Positions 12,355 through 24,484 are shown, counted from the first letter of the stretch. The stretch: DNA of 64,000 nucleotides from Antedon mediterranea (GCF_964355755.1 NC_092672.1:29634501-29698500); one strand, 5' to 3'. Notes: generated from the sequence alone by a model not told the origin. Numbers and translations are program-made.

Positions 12355-15300
12355 CCATTCATAGAAGCTTTGATGAAGTAAGCCTACCTGGTGGTGGCCA
12401 TAGAACGGTCCCGAGATAACGACTATACTTCGGCTTTAGTCGATAGAAGATTGAATAAATTGTTAGAGATAGAGTATACGATGTTATGATTATGTGTAGA
12501 TATGTGATTTGTTCTTTTTATTCAAATGATGTTATGTATTTAATAAATTTGTTATATCAATTAATTCAATTATCGTAGATTGCATATTATGCGATAAATA
12601 TTATTTAATAAATGTTTGATATATTATTATTATATTAATAAAAAGATATTTGTTAGTATAAATTAAAAATATAGATATAAGGAAGAAAAGCAAAGAGATT
12701 GTAGAGCGGCTGTACCAGAATATACAACACTAAGTATTGTAAAGTTAATATATTAAAAATTTAGGCGATCTTGTCAAAGGTCAAGCGCCTTCAGCCTGCC
12801 ACGTTTCGATATTCAATATTGAACTTGACCTGACGTGGTTCCACAATATCTTTATATGAATATGGTAGAGTGGATAGAAACAAAAATTAATTTAAATTTA
12901 AAAATTTTACCTTAATAACTGGTTTTGAATTGAATCGGTTGATGTCTTATCGTTGTATGATGTACGATTAGGTTTGGTTTAAAATTATGTTCGATAAATG
13001 GCGTATGCGTATAGAATGAAATGCTCGCGTTACGATGTACGCGTGTAATGTTGTTTATATCGTATAACAGATAAAAGATGAAAATATAGAAGGTATATGG
13101 TAGAACAATACAAAGTAGTTTAGGATGTAGAAATAAGAAAAGTTTGTTAGTGCAAAAGTGTAGATTTTGAATGCGAGAAATGACTTGATGGTACAGTCCA
13201 ACTAGAGTCCTATGTCGGCACCTAGGCCTATATAACGTCGTGAGGTAATTTCCCGATTGATCGTAATCAAAACGGTACTGGGTATGGTCTACTAGTTTTT
13301 CTGCTCCCAACCAGTACATCCATTCATAGAAGCTTTGATGAAGTAAGCCTACCTGGTGGTGGCCATAGAACGGTCCCGAGATAACGACTATACTTCGGCT
13401 TTAGTCGATAGAAGATTGAATAAATTGTTAGAGAAAGAGTATACGATGTTATGATTATGTGTAGATATGTGATTTGTTCTTTTTATCAAATGATGTTATG
13501 TATTTAATAAATTTGTTATATCAATTAATTCAATTATCGTAGATTGCATATTATGCGATTAATGTTATTTAATAAATGTTTGATATATTATTATTATATT
13601 AATAAAAAGATATTTGTTAGTATAAATTAAAAATATAGATATAAGGAAGAAAAGCAAAGAGATTGTGGAGCGGCTGTACCAGAATATACAACACTAAGTA
13701 TTGTAAAGTTAACATATTAAAAATTTAGGCGATCTTGTCAAAGGTCAAGCGCCTTCAGCCTGCCACGTTTCGATATTCAATATTGAACTTGACCTGACGT
13801 GGTTACACAATATCTTTATATGAATATGGTAGAGTGGATAGAAACAAAAATTAATTTAAATTTAAAAATTTTACCTTAATAACTGGTTTTGAATTGAATC
13901 GGTTGATGTCTTATCGTTGTATGATGTACGATTAGGTTTGGTTTAAAATTATGTTCGATAAATGGCGTATGCGTATAGAATGAAATGCTCGCGTTACGAT
14001 GTACGCGTGTAATGTTGTTTATATCGTATAACAGATAAAGGATGAAAATAATATAGAAGGTATATGGTAGAACAATACAAAGTAGTTTAGGATGTAGAAA
14101 TAAGAAAAGTTTGTTAGTGCAAAAGTGTAGATTTTGAATGCGAGAAATGACTTGATGGTACAGTCCAACTAGAGTCCTATGTCGGCACCTAGGCCTATAT
14201 AACGTCGTGAGGTAATTTCCCGATTGATCGTAATCAAAACGGTACTGGGTATGGTCTACTAGTTTTTCTGCTCCCAACCAGTACATCCATTCATAGAAGC
14301 TTTGATGAAGTAAGCCTACCTGGTGGTGGCCATAGAACGGTCCCGAGATAACGACTATACTTCGGCTTTAGTCGATAGAAGATTGAATAAATTGTTAGAG
14401 ATAGAGTATACGATGTTATGATTATGTGTAGATATGTGATTTGTTCTTTTTATTCAAATGATGTTATGTATTTAATAAATTTGTTATATCAATTAATTCA
14501 ATTATCGTAGATTGCATATTATGCGATAAATATTATTTAATAAATGTTTGATATATTATTATTATATTAATAAAAAGATATTTGTTAGTATAAATTAAAA
14601 ATATAGATATAAGGAAGAAAAGCAAAGAGATTGTAGAGCGGCTGTACCAGAATATACAACACTAAGTATTGTAAAGTTAATATATTAAAAATTTAGGCGA
14701 TCTTGTCAAAGGTCAAGCGCCTTCAGCCTGCCACGTTTCGATATTCAATATTGAACTTGACCTGACGTGGTTCCACAATATCTTTATATGAATATGGTAG
14801 AGTGGATAGAAACAAAAATTAATTTAAATTTAAAAATTTTACCTTAATAACTGGTTTTGAATTGAATCGGTTGATGTCTTATCGTTGTATGATGTACGAT
14901 TAGGTTTGGTTTAAAATTATGTTCGATAAATGGCGTATGCGTATAGAATGAAATGCTCGCGTTACGATGTACGCGTGTAATGTTGTTTATATCGTATAAC
15001 AGATAAAAGATGAAAATATAGAAGGTATATGGTAGAACAATACAAAGTAGTTTAGGATGTAGAAATAAGAAAAGTTTGTTAGTGCAAAAGTATAGATTTT
15101 GAATGCGAGAAATGACTTGATGGTACAGTCCAACTAGAGTCCTATGTCGGCACCTAGGCCTATATAACGTCGTGAGGTAATTTCCCGATTGATCGTAATC
15201 AAAACGGTACTGGGTATGGTCTACTAGTTTTTCTGCTCCCAACCAGTACATCCATTCATAGAAGCTTTGATGAAGTAAGCCTACCTGGTGGTGGCCATAG

Positions 15301-16134
15301 AACGGTCCCGAGATAACGACTATACTTCGGCTTTAGTCGATAGAAGATTGAATAAATTGTTAGAGATAGAGTATACGATGTTATGATTATGTGTAGATAT
15401 GCGATTTGTTCTTTTTATTCAAATGATGTTATGTATTTAATAAATTTGTTATATCAATTAATTCAATTATCGTAGATTGCATATTATGCGATAAATATTA
15501 TTTAATAAATGTTTGATATATTATTATTATATTAATAAAAAGATATTTGTTAGTATAAATTAAAAATATAGATATAAGGAAGAAAAGCAAAGAGATTGTG
15601 GAGCGGCTGTACCAGAATATACAACACTAAGTATTGTAAAGTTAATATATTAAAAATTTAGGCGATCTTGTCAAAGGTCAAGCGCCTTCAGCCTGCCACG
15701 TTTCGATATTCAATATTGAACTTGACCTGACGTGGTTCCACAATATCTTTATATGAATATGGTAGAGTGGATAGAAACAAAAATTAATTTAAATTTAAAA
15801 ATTTTACCTTAATAACTGGTTTTGAATTGAATCGGTTGATGTCTTATCGTTGTATGATGTACGATTAGGTTTGGTTTAAAATTATGTTCGATAAATGGCG
15901 TATGCGTATAGAATGAAATGCTCGCGTTACGATGTACGCGTGTAATGTTGTTTATATCGTATAACAGATAAAAGATGAAAATATAGAAGGCATATGGTAG
16001 AACAATACAAAGTAGTTTAGGATGTAGAAATAAGAAAAGTTTGTTAGTGCAAAAGTGTAGATTTTGAATGCGAGAAATGACTTGATGGTACAGTCCAACT
16101 AGAGTCCTATGTCGGCACCTAGGCCTATATAACG

Positions 16135-17223
16135 TCGTGAGGTAATTTCCCGATTGATCGTAATCAAAACGGTACTGGGTATGGTCTACTAGTTTTTCTG
16201 CTCCCAACCAGTACATCCATTCATAGAAGCTTTGATGAAGTAAGCCTACCTGGTGGTGGCCATAGAACGGTCCCGAGATAACGACTATACTTCGGCTTTA
16301 GTCGATAGAAGATTGAATAAATTGTTAGAGATAGAGTATACGATGTTATGATTATGTGTAGATATGTGATTTGTTTTTTTTATTCAAATGATGTTATGTA
16401 TTTAATAAATTTGTTATATCAATTAATTCAATTATCGTAGATTGCATATTATGCGATAAATATTATTTAATAAATGTTTGATATATTATTATTATATTAA
16501 TAAAAAGATATTTGTTAGTATAAATTAAAAATATAGATATAAGGAAGAAAAGCAAAGAGATTGTGGAGCGGCTGTACCAGAATATACAACACTAAGTATT
16601 GTAAAGTTAATATATTAAAAATTTAGGCGATCTTGTCAAAGGTCAAGCGCCTTCAGGTCACGTCAGGTCAAGTTCAATATTGAATATCGAAACGTGGCAG
16701 GCTGAAGGCGCTTGACCTTTGACAAGATCGCCTAAATTTTTAATATATTAACTTTACAATACTTAGTGTTGTATATTCTGGTACAGCCGCTCCACAATCT
16801 CTTTGCTTTTCTTCCTTATATCTATATTTTTAATTTATACTAACAAATATCTTTTTATTAATATAATAATAATATATCAAACATTTATTAAATAATATTT
16901 ATCGCATAATATGCAATCTACGATAATTGAATTAATTGATATAACAAATTTATTAAATACATAACATCATTTGAATAAAAAGAACAAATCACATATCTAC
17001 ACATAATCATAACATCGTATACTCTATCTCTAACAATTTATTCAATCTTCTATCGACTAAAGCCGAAGTATAGTCGTTATCTCGGGACCGTTCTATGGCC
17101 ACCACCAGGTAGGCTTACTTCATCAAAGCTTCTATGAATGGATGTACTGGTTGGGAGCAGAAAAACTAGTAGACTATACCCAGTACCGTTTTGATTACGA
17201 TCAATCGGGAAATTACCTCACGA
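16135..17223. repeat. Inverted junction in the array
   Basis: At 16,655/16,656 the direct array breaks off after GGTCAAGCGCCTTCA and continues with the inverse strand of a unit (GGTCACGTCAGGTCAAG). The two flanks form a large inverted repeat, with arms of about 0.5 kb or more and a spacer of a few tens of bases. This could extrude as a cruciform, and it is a likely site of rearrangement or mis-assembly. Confidence 0.7.
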
Positions 17224-17503
17224 CGTTATATAGGCCTAGGTGCCGACATAGGACTCCAGTTGGACTGTACCATCAAGTCATTTCTCGCATTCAAAATCTA
17301 CACTTTTGCACTAACAAACTTTTCTTATTTCTACATCCTAAACTACTTTGTATTGTTCTACCATATACCTTCTATATTTTCATCTTTTATCTGTTATACG
17401 ATATAAACAACATTACACGCGTACATCGTAACGCGAGCATTTCATTCTATACGCATACGCCATTTATCGAACATTTTAAATCAAACCTAATCGTACATCA
17501 TAC

Positions 17504-19432
17504 CAAAGATCGTATAGCGCCACGTAGTGGCGCAAGATATGGAACTGACGCTCGAAAAATGATAATTCCATGGGCAGCCATTCCGGCAAGCGGATTACCC
17601 AGTAGGCAATGCGGCACGCCACCAAATCAATGAAAACAAATAGGATTTGCATCTACGCGATAAACAGTACGACTTTATTTTATCTTTCGCGTCAAAATGA
17701 AAGAACATCTATATAAAATTCGATTATATAAATTTACTCCATTTGATATTACACTTACATATGCGTATATCACTGTCCAACCTCAAACGGCTACAGAATA
17801 AACACTGACTGTATGGAGGACGAATTTTGTAGGCAGTCGGTTGAGGCATAGTTATAAATAGTGTCGCGGGGCGCAGCGCGATGCTACGCACTTCACGCCC
17901 AAGGTCGGCCGCGTTTGGCCTAGGCTGGGATGATGGCTTAGTTTATGTGCGAGAGAAGCATTTTTTTGGAGATGAATTGTAATAATTGCCAAATATATTG
18001 TCCAAAACTGTCTTTTTAATTTAAAAAAAAAATTAATGGGCAGGGGGATGTTCCTAAACAACAGTACTGATAATAACTGAATTCTGGTTATTTCCTTTCA
18101 CTTAAAAGTATGAGGTGTGTGAAAATAGTGATTTTATTTGTAATCCCATAGGATACTGCTCCTTTTCAAGAATCAAAAATATAAACTATTACTATTGAAA
18201 TATAATTGTCCATCAGTTCTGGCCTTTGTATTTAATTCTTGTGTAAAATACCACTTTGCACTCAATCATCTATCTTCTCAATTTTACAGTATGATGACAG
18301 ACTTATATCTTTCTGAAATAGGGAAAAATATATCATTAAATTATTAGGTCACTTTTCGAACTGTTACATAATCATTTGATTACTTATTATAGTATTTTAA
18401 AATACTATACATTTTTAAATTCAAAACAAAAGTCAATATACTATTTATTAATAATTGTAAGTATTCAAAAATGTTTACATTAATTAACTAAATATTTTTC
18501 AAATAAAGATGAAGAACAAAATAAATATGAGGATCAAATTTATAATTTAAATTTATTAAATAAAAAAAACAAACAATTCATTCATTCATAATAACATTTA
18601 TTTCTTATCATTTCAAAGTAAACAAAATAACAATTTAAATATAAATAATTAACTTGGCAACACCCAGAAAGTAATAAAATTTGGAGGTTTCCCTCCAAAA
18701 AAACTTGTGACGGGTAGCCAGTTAAGAAATTGTAATCATATTGGAGTTTAAACAAACAGAAACAAAACAAGACAAACAAACATGTAAAGCAAGACAACGA
18801 CAAATTAACAACAATAACAACATCCTCACGATTTTTGATTTCATTACATTTAATTATTTCTGTTAATGTTATTATTAATAAAACGCTATATTGTCTTGTA
18901 CATTTTTATTAAAAATTCCTAATTCCCGAACAGCTTCAGTTTTTTTCTTAATCTTCCATCCATCCAAGCCTTGTTTGATCCATCTATCAAGACGCCAATC
19001 AATATCATTCATCCTCCCAGACTTTTTTTTATTATTAATCATACTAACTAAACTAGGCCTAGTATTCGGCATTAAATATGCCCAGGCCTACTACTACTAG
19101 GCCCTAGATCGGATTGCGCAGAAACGCCTGTCTGAACTAAATTTAAACAACAATTTAATAATTTTGTTAATGTTTACTAACAAAAAAATATATATTCTAA
19201 AAACTTACCACTACAATTTATTTACCCAATACAACACGAGAAAACTTCCCGAACAAACAATAACACGTCACACGTGGATGTGGTTCAATGGTTTATTATA
19301 CACTTCCGGGGTATGTGATCGCGTAACAACTTGCTTGCCGGAATGGCTGCCCATGGAATTTCACTCATGCGCAGTGTATAAGAGATAGGAGTTCCCTATC
19401 TTGCGCCACTTCGTGGCGCTATAGTATCTTTG
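17504..19432. mobile_element. Non-autonomous hAT-like DNA transposon, 1,929 bp, with 8-bp target duplication
   Basis: The element is flanked by CATCATAC at 17,496-17,503 and 19,433-19,440. Uninterrupted array units show one CATCATAC at the same place, so the insertion is proved by its own host repeat. The ends are CAAAGATCGTATAGCGCCAC and the inverted CAAAGATACTATAGCGCCAC. Each terminus also contains an internal palindrome, GCGCCAC-N3-GTGGCGC. Subterminal inverted similarity (ATTCCATGGGCAGCCATTCC) extends the ends. No transposase ORF is seen. Superfamily assignment rests on the 8-bp duplication and short CA-initial ends. Confidence 0.75.
18574..18830 (-). mobile_element. LINE 3' end nested in the hAT-like element
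   Basis: On the - strand the piece ends in AATAAATG and then a GAATGAATGAATTG tail, like other LINE ends in this window. The upstream part contains TACCCGTCACAAG and A/T-rich 3' UTR. The RT is absent. Confidence 0.45.
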
Positions 19433-20215
19433 CATCATACAACGATAAGACATCAACCGATTCAATTCAAAACCAGTTATTAAGGTAAAATTTTTAAATT
19501 TAAATTAATTTTTGTTTCTATCCACTCTACCATATTCATATAAAGATATTGTGGAACCACGTCAGGTCAAGTTCAATATTGAATATCAAAACGTGGCAGG
19601 CTGAAGGCGCTTGACCTTTGACAAGATCGCCTAAATTTTTAATATATTAACTTTACAATACTTAGTGTTGTATATTCTGGTACAGCCGCTCCACAATCTC
19701 TTTGCTTTTCTTCCTTATATCTATATTTTTAATTTATACTAACAAATATCTTTTTATTAATATAATAATAATATATCAAACATTTATTAAATAATATTTA
19801 TCGCATAATATGCAATCTACGATAATTGAATAAATTGATATAACAAATTTATTAAATACATAACATCATTTGAATAAAAAGAACAAATCACATATCTACA
19901 CATAATCATAACATCGTATACTCTATCTCTAACAATTTATTCAATCTTCTATCGACTAAAGCCGAAGTATAGTCGTTATCTCGGGACCGTTCTATGGCCA
20001 CCACCAGGTAGGCTTACTTCATCAAAGCTGGTACTGGTTGGGAGCAGAAAAACTAGTAGACCATACCCAGTACCGTTTTGATTACGATCAATCGGGAAAT
20101 TACCTCACGATGGTTATTGTATAGTTATAGTTTTTATATTTCTTTTGTTTTATGTATGCAAAATGCATATTTGTCTATTTATCGTTGATCGTTATCGTCC
20201 TAGTGTAAATGGGCC

Positions 20216-20362
20216 ATGGGGTTTCTCCTGTGTTTTTAATTACCTTTTCCTGTGGTAAACACTTTAATGTGCGCTTGACGAAACATTGTTTACAACCTTC
20301 GTCAAGGGGTCAGGATAGTAAAGGGGATTTTCCCCTTTCCCATCAGGAGACGTGTCTCACTG
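20216..20362 (+). other. Inner end of inverted-duplication arm 1
   Basis: Sequence immediately outside the MITE matches the inverse of 40,659-40,513, up to GACGTGTCTCACTG. Beyond this the two arms diverge. The matching ends therefore define a spacer of about 20.1 kb (20,363-40,512). A short ORF here overlaps the MITE end and is not credible as a gene. Confidence 0.65.
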
Positions 20363-21542
20363 CACCCGATTCTGCTACTGTTCACAGGTGCTATCTGTAA
20401 AACTATAGCAAGTTATACACGTTGCTGTCTGCTATAAATGCTGTACTTTTAACACACGATACACTGGCTGTAGCACAGTGTGTGTTGACAATTTACAATG
20501 ATGTACAACCATAGGCAGGTTTTCGTACTGCCATGCAAGAATGGATAGGTGTTTTCCGCCGCTTTTAGGCCTTCTAGACTAGGCCTAGTCAATTATTGTT
20601 ATTATTATACGAATTACGTAATTAGTCTAGTAGCTCATCTACCTTTTCAGCAGGGCATAATGAATATTGTAGCTAGGCTAGGCCTACTAGTCTAGCGGGA
20701 AATCAACCAATTATTTGGTTGGATACGAGTTTAGGGTAGGAAGTTAAGTACGAGTTGGCATGGGTACGAGTCGACCAGGGGTGAATCGACCAGAGTACAC
20801 CCGGCCGCCCTACTAGAGCATAGGCTACAGGCCTGCTGGAATGGGAAATCTGTCCTAGCTATAGGCATAGGCCTACATTGGGACGTCCAAAAAAGCCATC
20901 CTATGAGCATAAAAAGGCCTCGTAGAGCCAGACATGTTAACATATACTACACAGTACTAGTACGTCTACCATTTATTATAGTTCCATGGTACTACGGATC
21001 ACTACTATCTAGGTCTAGTAGGCTAGGGTAGGGTTCCAGTAATTTCGGTCGCGTTTTTTCAGGAGGGCATGTGAGAGGTGAGGTAGGTTAGCCCAGCTAG
21101 GCTAAACTAACATGTAAGTAGTATTCTACCATGGGATGGGAACGAGTCGGCATGTGGGTACGGGTTGATCTTTATCCGTATTCTAGGGTGCTGGTCAACC
21201 CGTAACGTACCCATGTCAACTCATACCAAACTTGGCTAACTCGTACCCAAATAATTGGTCAACTCGTACCAATAGCTTTATAGCTTTATTGATAGCTGGG
21301 TTCAAATCTAGGTTGGGACGGTTTTTTCTCATTCTAAAACAGATTTCCTTATAATAATAAAATAATATCGACCTATGAATTTAACTGTAATAATTGTATA
21401 CATAATATTAGTAGTAATAGTAATTCCCATTGCATTTATTATTATAATATATTTTACGGTTACCCCTTAATTATACTATAGTATAACTTCCTTGTTATAT
21501 TTTACAATATTTTCTTCATAATTCAACAATTTCTTTTCACAG
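20363..21542. other. Spacer DNA without a gene; contains phrase-like repeats
   Basis: No coding exon is recognised. Degenerate phrases of the type TACGAGTTGGCATGGGTACG and GTCAACTCGTACC recur on both strands at 20,717-20,800 and 21,129-21,272. TAGGCCTA words are frequent. The last 40 bases form a strong pyrimidine-rich tract leading to a splice-acceptor-like CTTTTCACAG at 21,542. Confidence 0.4.
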
Positions 21543-21795
21543 CTAATTATCAAATTGAATCATCACACACCAAATCTCATGAAATCTCTAGTGTATTTCT
21601 CCAAGCTAATCCAGCTACATGGTATTGCCTTGAGGCTAAACTACACTGTATACTGGGCACTACCATCATTCCTGGCCCGTCAACCTGAACCACATTATGG
21701 TCCAACACAGCGTGTACTACTGATTCCAAATAGTGAATTACATCCTGTGGTCAAGGATTTATTTGCACTTATGCTTATTTCTTCCAACATACAGA
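21543..21795 (+). CDS. Candidate internal exon of an unrecognised gene
   Basis: A 253-nt open stretch is bracketed by an acceptor (pyrimidine tract, TTCTTTTCACAG ending 21,542) and a donor (ACAGA/GTACGTAG at 21,796). In the frame starting at 21,543 it encodes a well-mixed sequence including GIALRLNYTVYWALPSF and VLLIPNSELHPVVKDLF, which looks more coding than its surroundings. It ends in phase 1. I do not recognise the family. Partner exons were not found nearby. It could be a relic exon of a gene disrupted when the duplication formed. Confidence 0.4.
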
Positions 21796-22599
21796 GTACG
21801 TAGGGCTTTTAATTTGCCTTTTTACCTGTTAATTAAAAAATCGTTTATGCCTATTGTTGCATAAAGATCAAATTTAGACTGTAAATACTGGGATGATCAC
21901 CCTAACTGTTGAATTGCATCCCAATACATGGTACCTATTGGTATTATATCTATAAATATAAAGTACTCTCTTATAAATAGATGTATCTCTCCAAACTACT
22001 CCAACTACCTAATCTAATAATAGTACTATTAGCATACTACTGTACACTTTGTAGACAAGAAATAAGTTGTATCCACCTAGAGGACTTATGGTAGTACTGT
22101 ACAGTCGATCGTCCTCTCACTGGCCTGGTCAACATAATCTATGCCTAGATTATTACAGTAATTAAAAAGTACATTATTACAGAGATTTTTTTTTTGCAGA
22201 AATCAAAGTTATGTGTATAGAAAGCAGTACTCGTATTAAAAACTAAGCAGGTTGTACTGAACGCAAACTGGCAGGATATTTTGAATATTTTTTGTTCATT
22301 TTCCACGAACTGGAGACAAAGATATATTACGACCCTCTTATTTAAATTTATTTGGATAGACCTCCATGTAAATTCATTAAAGGCTATATGATTGTTTTAT
22401 ATTTTAATAATGTGATAGTAGAAAACCATTGTGCATAATGACGACTATGAATCTAATATTTACTTGCATTCTCATCTTTTTAACATTTTATTTATAATGC
22501 TGGTAATGAATTTACTATTGAAAAGGTCATGTTTCCACTTATCTCAAATGTTGGCACCCACCTCTAACCTTGGTAGAACTGACTGTGTTCTACATGAGT
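21796..22599. other. Non-coding stretch, nothing recognised
   Basis: AT-rich sequence with no ORF, RNA gene or repeat boundary I can support. Confidence 0.4.
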
Positions 22600-23471
22600 A
22601 CATATAGTAGTGTTTTGCTCCCCAACATCCCAACAATTTTCTGTTTTTGAAACAAAAAAAAAAGCGTCCGTGTACCAATCTAACAAAATAATAAGTGGCC
22701 TAGCCTATTCCGAATTAGTAATTTATACAAACGAATTACAGTAACTGTACTTATTTTAGGCTTTTGGGCTTTCGTATTGGATATTCAGTATATCAGCACA
22801 TTCCGGCTTTTATCAAAGAATATATATCACAAGAATGAGTATTCACACGTTATTATAAGAAATGTATAGAGGATTATATTGCTAAGAAAATGGCAGATTT
22901 TAAGAATACAACAATACGTTTTTGTATCATACCCTGCTGCTATACATTCGATTAAGAGCAATTCCCGAAATTATTATTTAAACAAATTGCATTTGGTACA
23001 AAATAATTCGATCTTGCATGCTCTTATATATTCTCATTGCGTCATCAAATTCAGAATCTATTTTGGTGAAGCAGTCTGATCCAAGTTGCTTCGGTAATCT
23101 ATGCAGTCATAAATAGGCCTATACCGAATCGGGTAAATTAACCACTGTGATAAAGTAAAAGATTACACAGTTTATGTTTTTAGTATAAGCCTACATTTTC
23201 GCACAACTTTTCCGTTACATTTATAAACATTTTTTTCATTGCAGTACACAATATGTGTTTCATTGATATTTATAGACCTAATTTGAGTTCCACACCATGT
23301 CGAGTTGATCGATTAGTTTTTGGCCGAGTTGACGCAGAGCTGAGCTAACTTGGGCCGAATTGACATGGGGCCGAGTTGTTTAGGGCTGAATTTACGCGAG
23401 GCCAAGTCGAGATAGTTTAGGGCCGACTTGGATTGAATTCATTTGAAGTATTAATGCATTTATACAGATCA
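22600..23471 (+). repeat. Dispersed repeat copy 1 (about 860 bp)
   Basis: Matches 57,210-58,063 in the same orientation, from AACATCCCAACAATTT to AATGCATTTATACAGATCAT, with moderate divergence. The distal part carries reiterated phrases such as GGCCGAGTTGACG and GGGCCGAATTGACATGGGG. No TIR or coding frame was found, so the class is unknown. Confidence 0.65.
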
Positions 23472-23631
23472 TTTGGGTCCTTCTAAATACCTAAGAACTA
23501 CTGTACCATCAAACCAAAACCCACCAAGACGGGTTTCACGGAATCTAAGATCATGAAAACTAAGACCCACTCCTAAGGCAGCGGGATGATTCGGCCCTGA
23601 GACGAATAGTTATTATTCTTTGATTGTTTTT

Positions 23632-24035
23632 TTTAGGGTGGGTTACTATTAGAAGGGTTGGGTTACTATTAGAGTAGTGGGTTACTATTACTAATCTTAA
23701 ATTAGGCACCTGAAAATAGTAACCCACCCACAACTTTTCCGGTCAGCAACTCATAGCAAAATAATAAAACAGACGTACAAATAAACAAATTTGGTTGAAC
23801 TATTTTATAAACTCAAAAACACTCAATCCTCCCCCCCCCCCACCACTTGAGATCAAAATGCATTATTTCTTATTATTTTCAAAATACGGCTGCATCATGC
23901 CATGGGTTACTATTAGAGTAGGGGGTGGGGGGGTTACTATTAGAGTAGGGGGATATTACTATAGATTGACTTATAAGGTGGAGTCACTATTAGAAAGGGG
24001 GTTACTATTAGAGTGTGGGTTACTATAAGAAGATA
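23632..24035. repeat. Minisatellite built on GGGTTACTATTAGAGTA
   Basis: About nine degenerate copies of GGGTTACTATTAGAGTAGGG occur at irregular spacing, with one copy in reverse orientation (AATAGTAACCCACCC near 23,718). G-runs make it strand-asymmetric. It is interrupted by unique sequence containing a C-run at 23,830. Its 3' flank (24,050-24,180) has another phrase repeat (TTTCGGCCC, CGAATCGTCCCGG). Confidence 0.65.
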
Positions 24036-24484
24036 TACGGTATGAATTTGGTCTAATGTGAGACGTTTTGGCCCACACAGTCAGATGTTTCGGCCCAAAA
24101 GTGGGCCAAATCGTCCTACGAAAAGTGGGTCGAATCGTCCCGGGCCGTATCGTCTCAGAGCCGAATTGTCCCGGAGTCCATAAGACCTAAGATCACGAAA
24201 CCCTTATTGTCGTTCCCTTTCGCACCTATCTTGTATTTTAACTCTAAATGTGTTAACCAACTTTATCCTGAATACCACACCATACTACTTTTATGAAGAA
24301 GAATCAATAAAATAACAAACAAATAAATAAGATTTTAAAGATCTTAGATTAAATCTTAAAGATTAAATGTTGAGGTGTATATTCAGAGCGTCATTCTGAC
24401 GTCACACTAGTACTGGAGCATTCTCTACGGAACGCCATCTATGCCTTTATTAACTTCAGAAATAGAAATAGTACTACGGTAACT

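Larger units (their letters stand above)
11306..20110. mobile_element. TIR-bounded tandem array of 965-967-bp units with an orientation switch
   Basis: The outermost ends are TCGTGAGGTAATTTCCCG and its inverse, ending CCTCACGA at 20,110. The inverted similarity continues for about 80 bp. Direct units start at 11,306, 12,273, 13,238, 14,205, 15,170 and 16,135 (the last partial); lengths are 967, 965, 967, 965 and 965. Units 1 and 3 share A-type markers (AGAGAAAGAGT, GTTAACATATT, GGTTACACA). Units 2 and 4 share B-type markers (AGAGATAGAGT, GTTAATATATT, GGTTCCACA). From 16,656 about 1.5 units run in the opposite orientation. Each unit begins with a copy of the terminal sequence. No transposase is visible, so it must move or amplify by other means. 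Clear target duplication was not found. Confidence 0.8.
10456..20215. mobile_element. MITE split by nested insertions (arm 1 copy)
   Basis: The termini GGCCCATTTACACTAGGATG (from 10,456) and its inverted partner TCCTAGTGTAAATGGGCC (ending 20,215) are those of the compact 407-bp MITE at 40,660-41,066. In this arm the element is broken by a LINE end (10,485-11,041) and by the 8.8-kb array (11,306-20,110). Genuine MITE sequence remains at 10,456-10,484, 11,042-11,305 and 20,111-20,215. Confidence 0.75.

Noticed and set aside
11306-16655. CRISPR-like array
   Set aside because: Units are about 965 bp without spacers, and the context is an animal genome.
17142-17633. 163-codon + strand ORF
   Set aside because: It is the inverted array-unit frame running into the hAT-like insertion, so a chimeric reading of two repeats.
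20209-20400. ORF of 63 codons with a related copy at 40,352-40,666
   Set aside because: The shared part is simply the inner end of the inverted duplication and the start overlaps a MITE terminus. Beyond the duplication the frames diverge at once.
21290-21320. GGGTTCAAATC as a possible tRNA B box
   Set aside because: No matching A box, anticodon stem or acceptor stem can be drawn around it.
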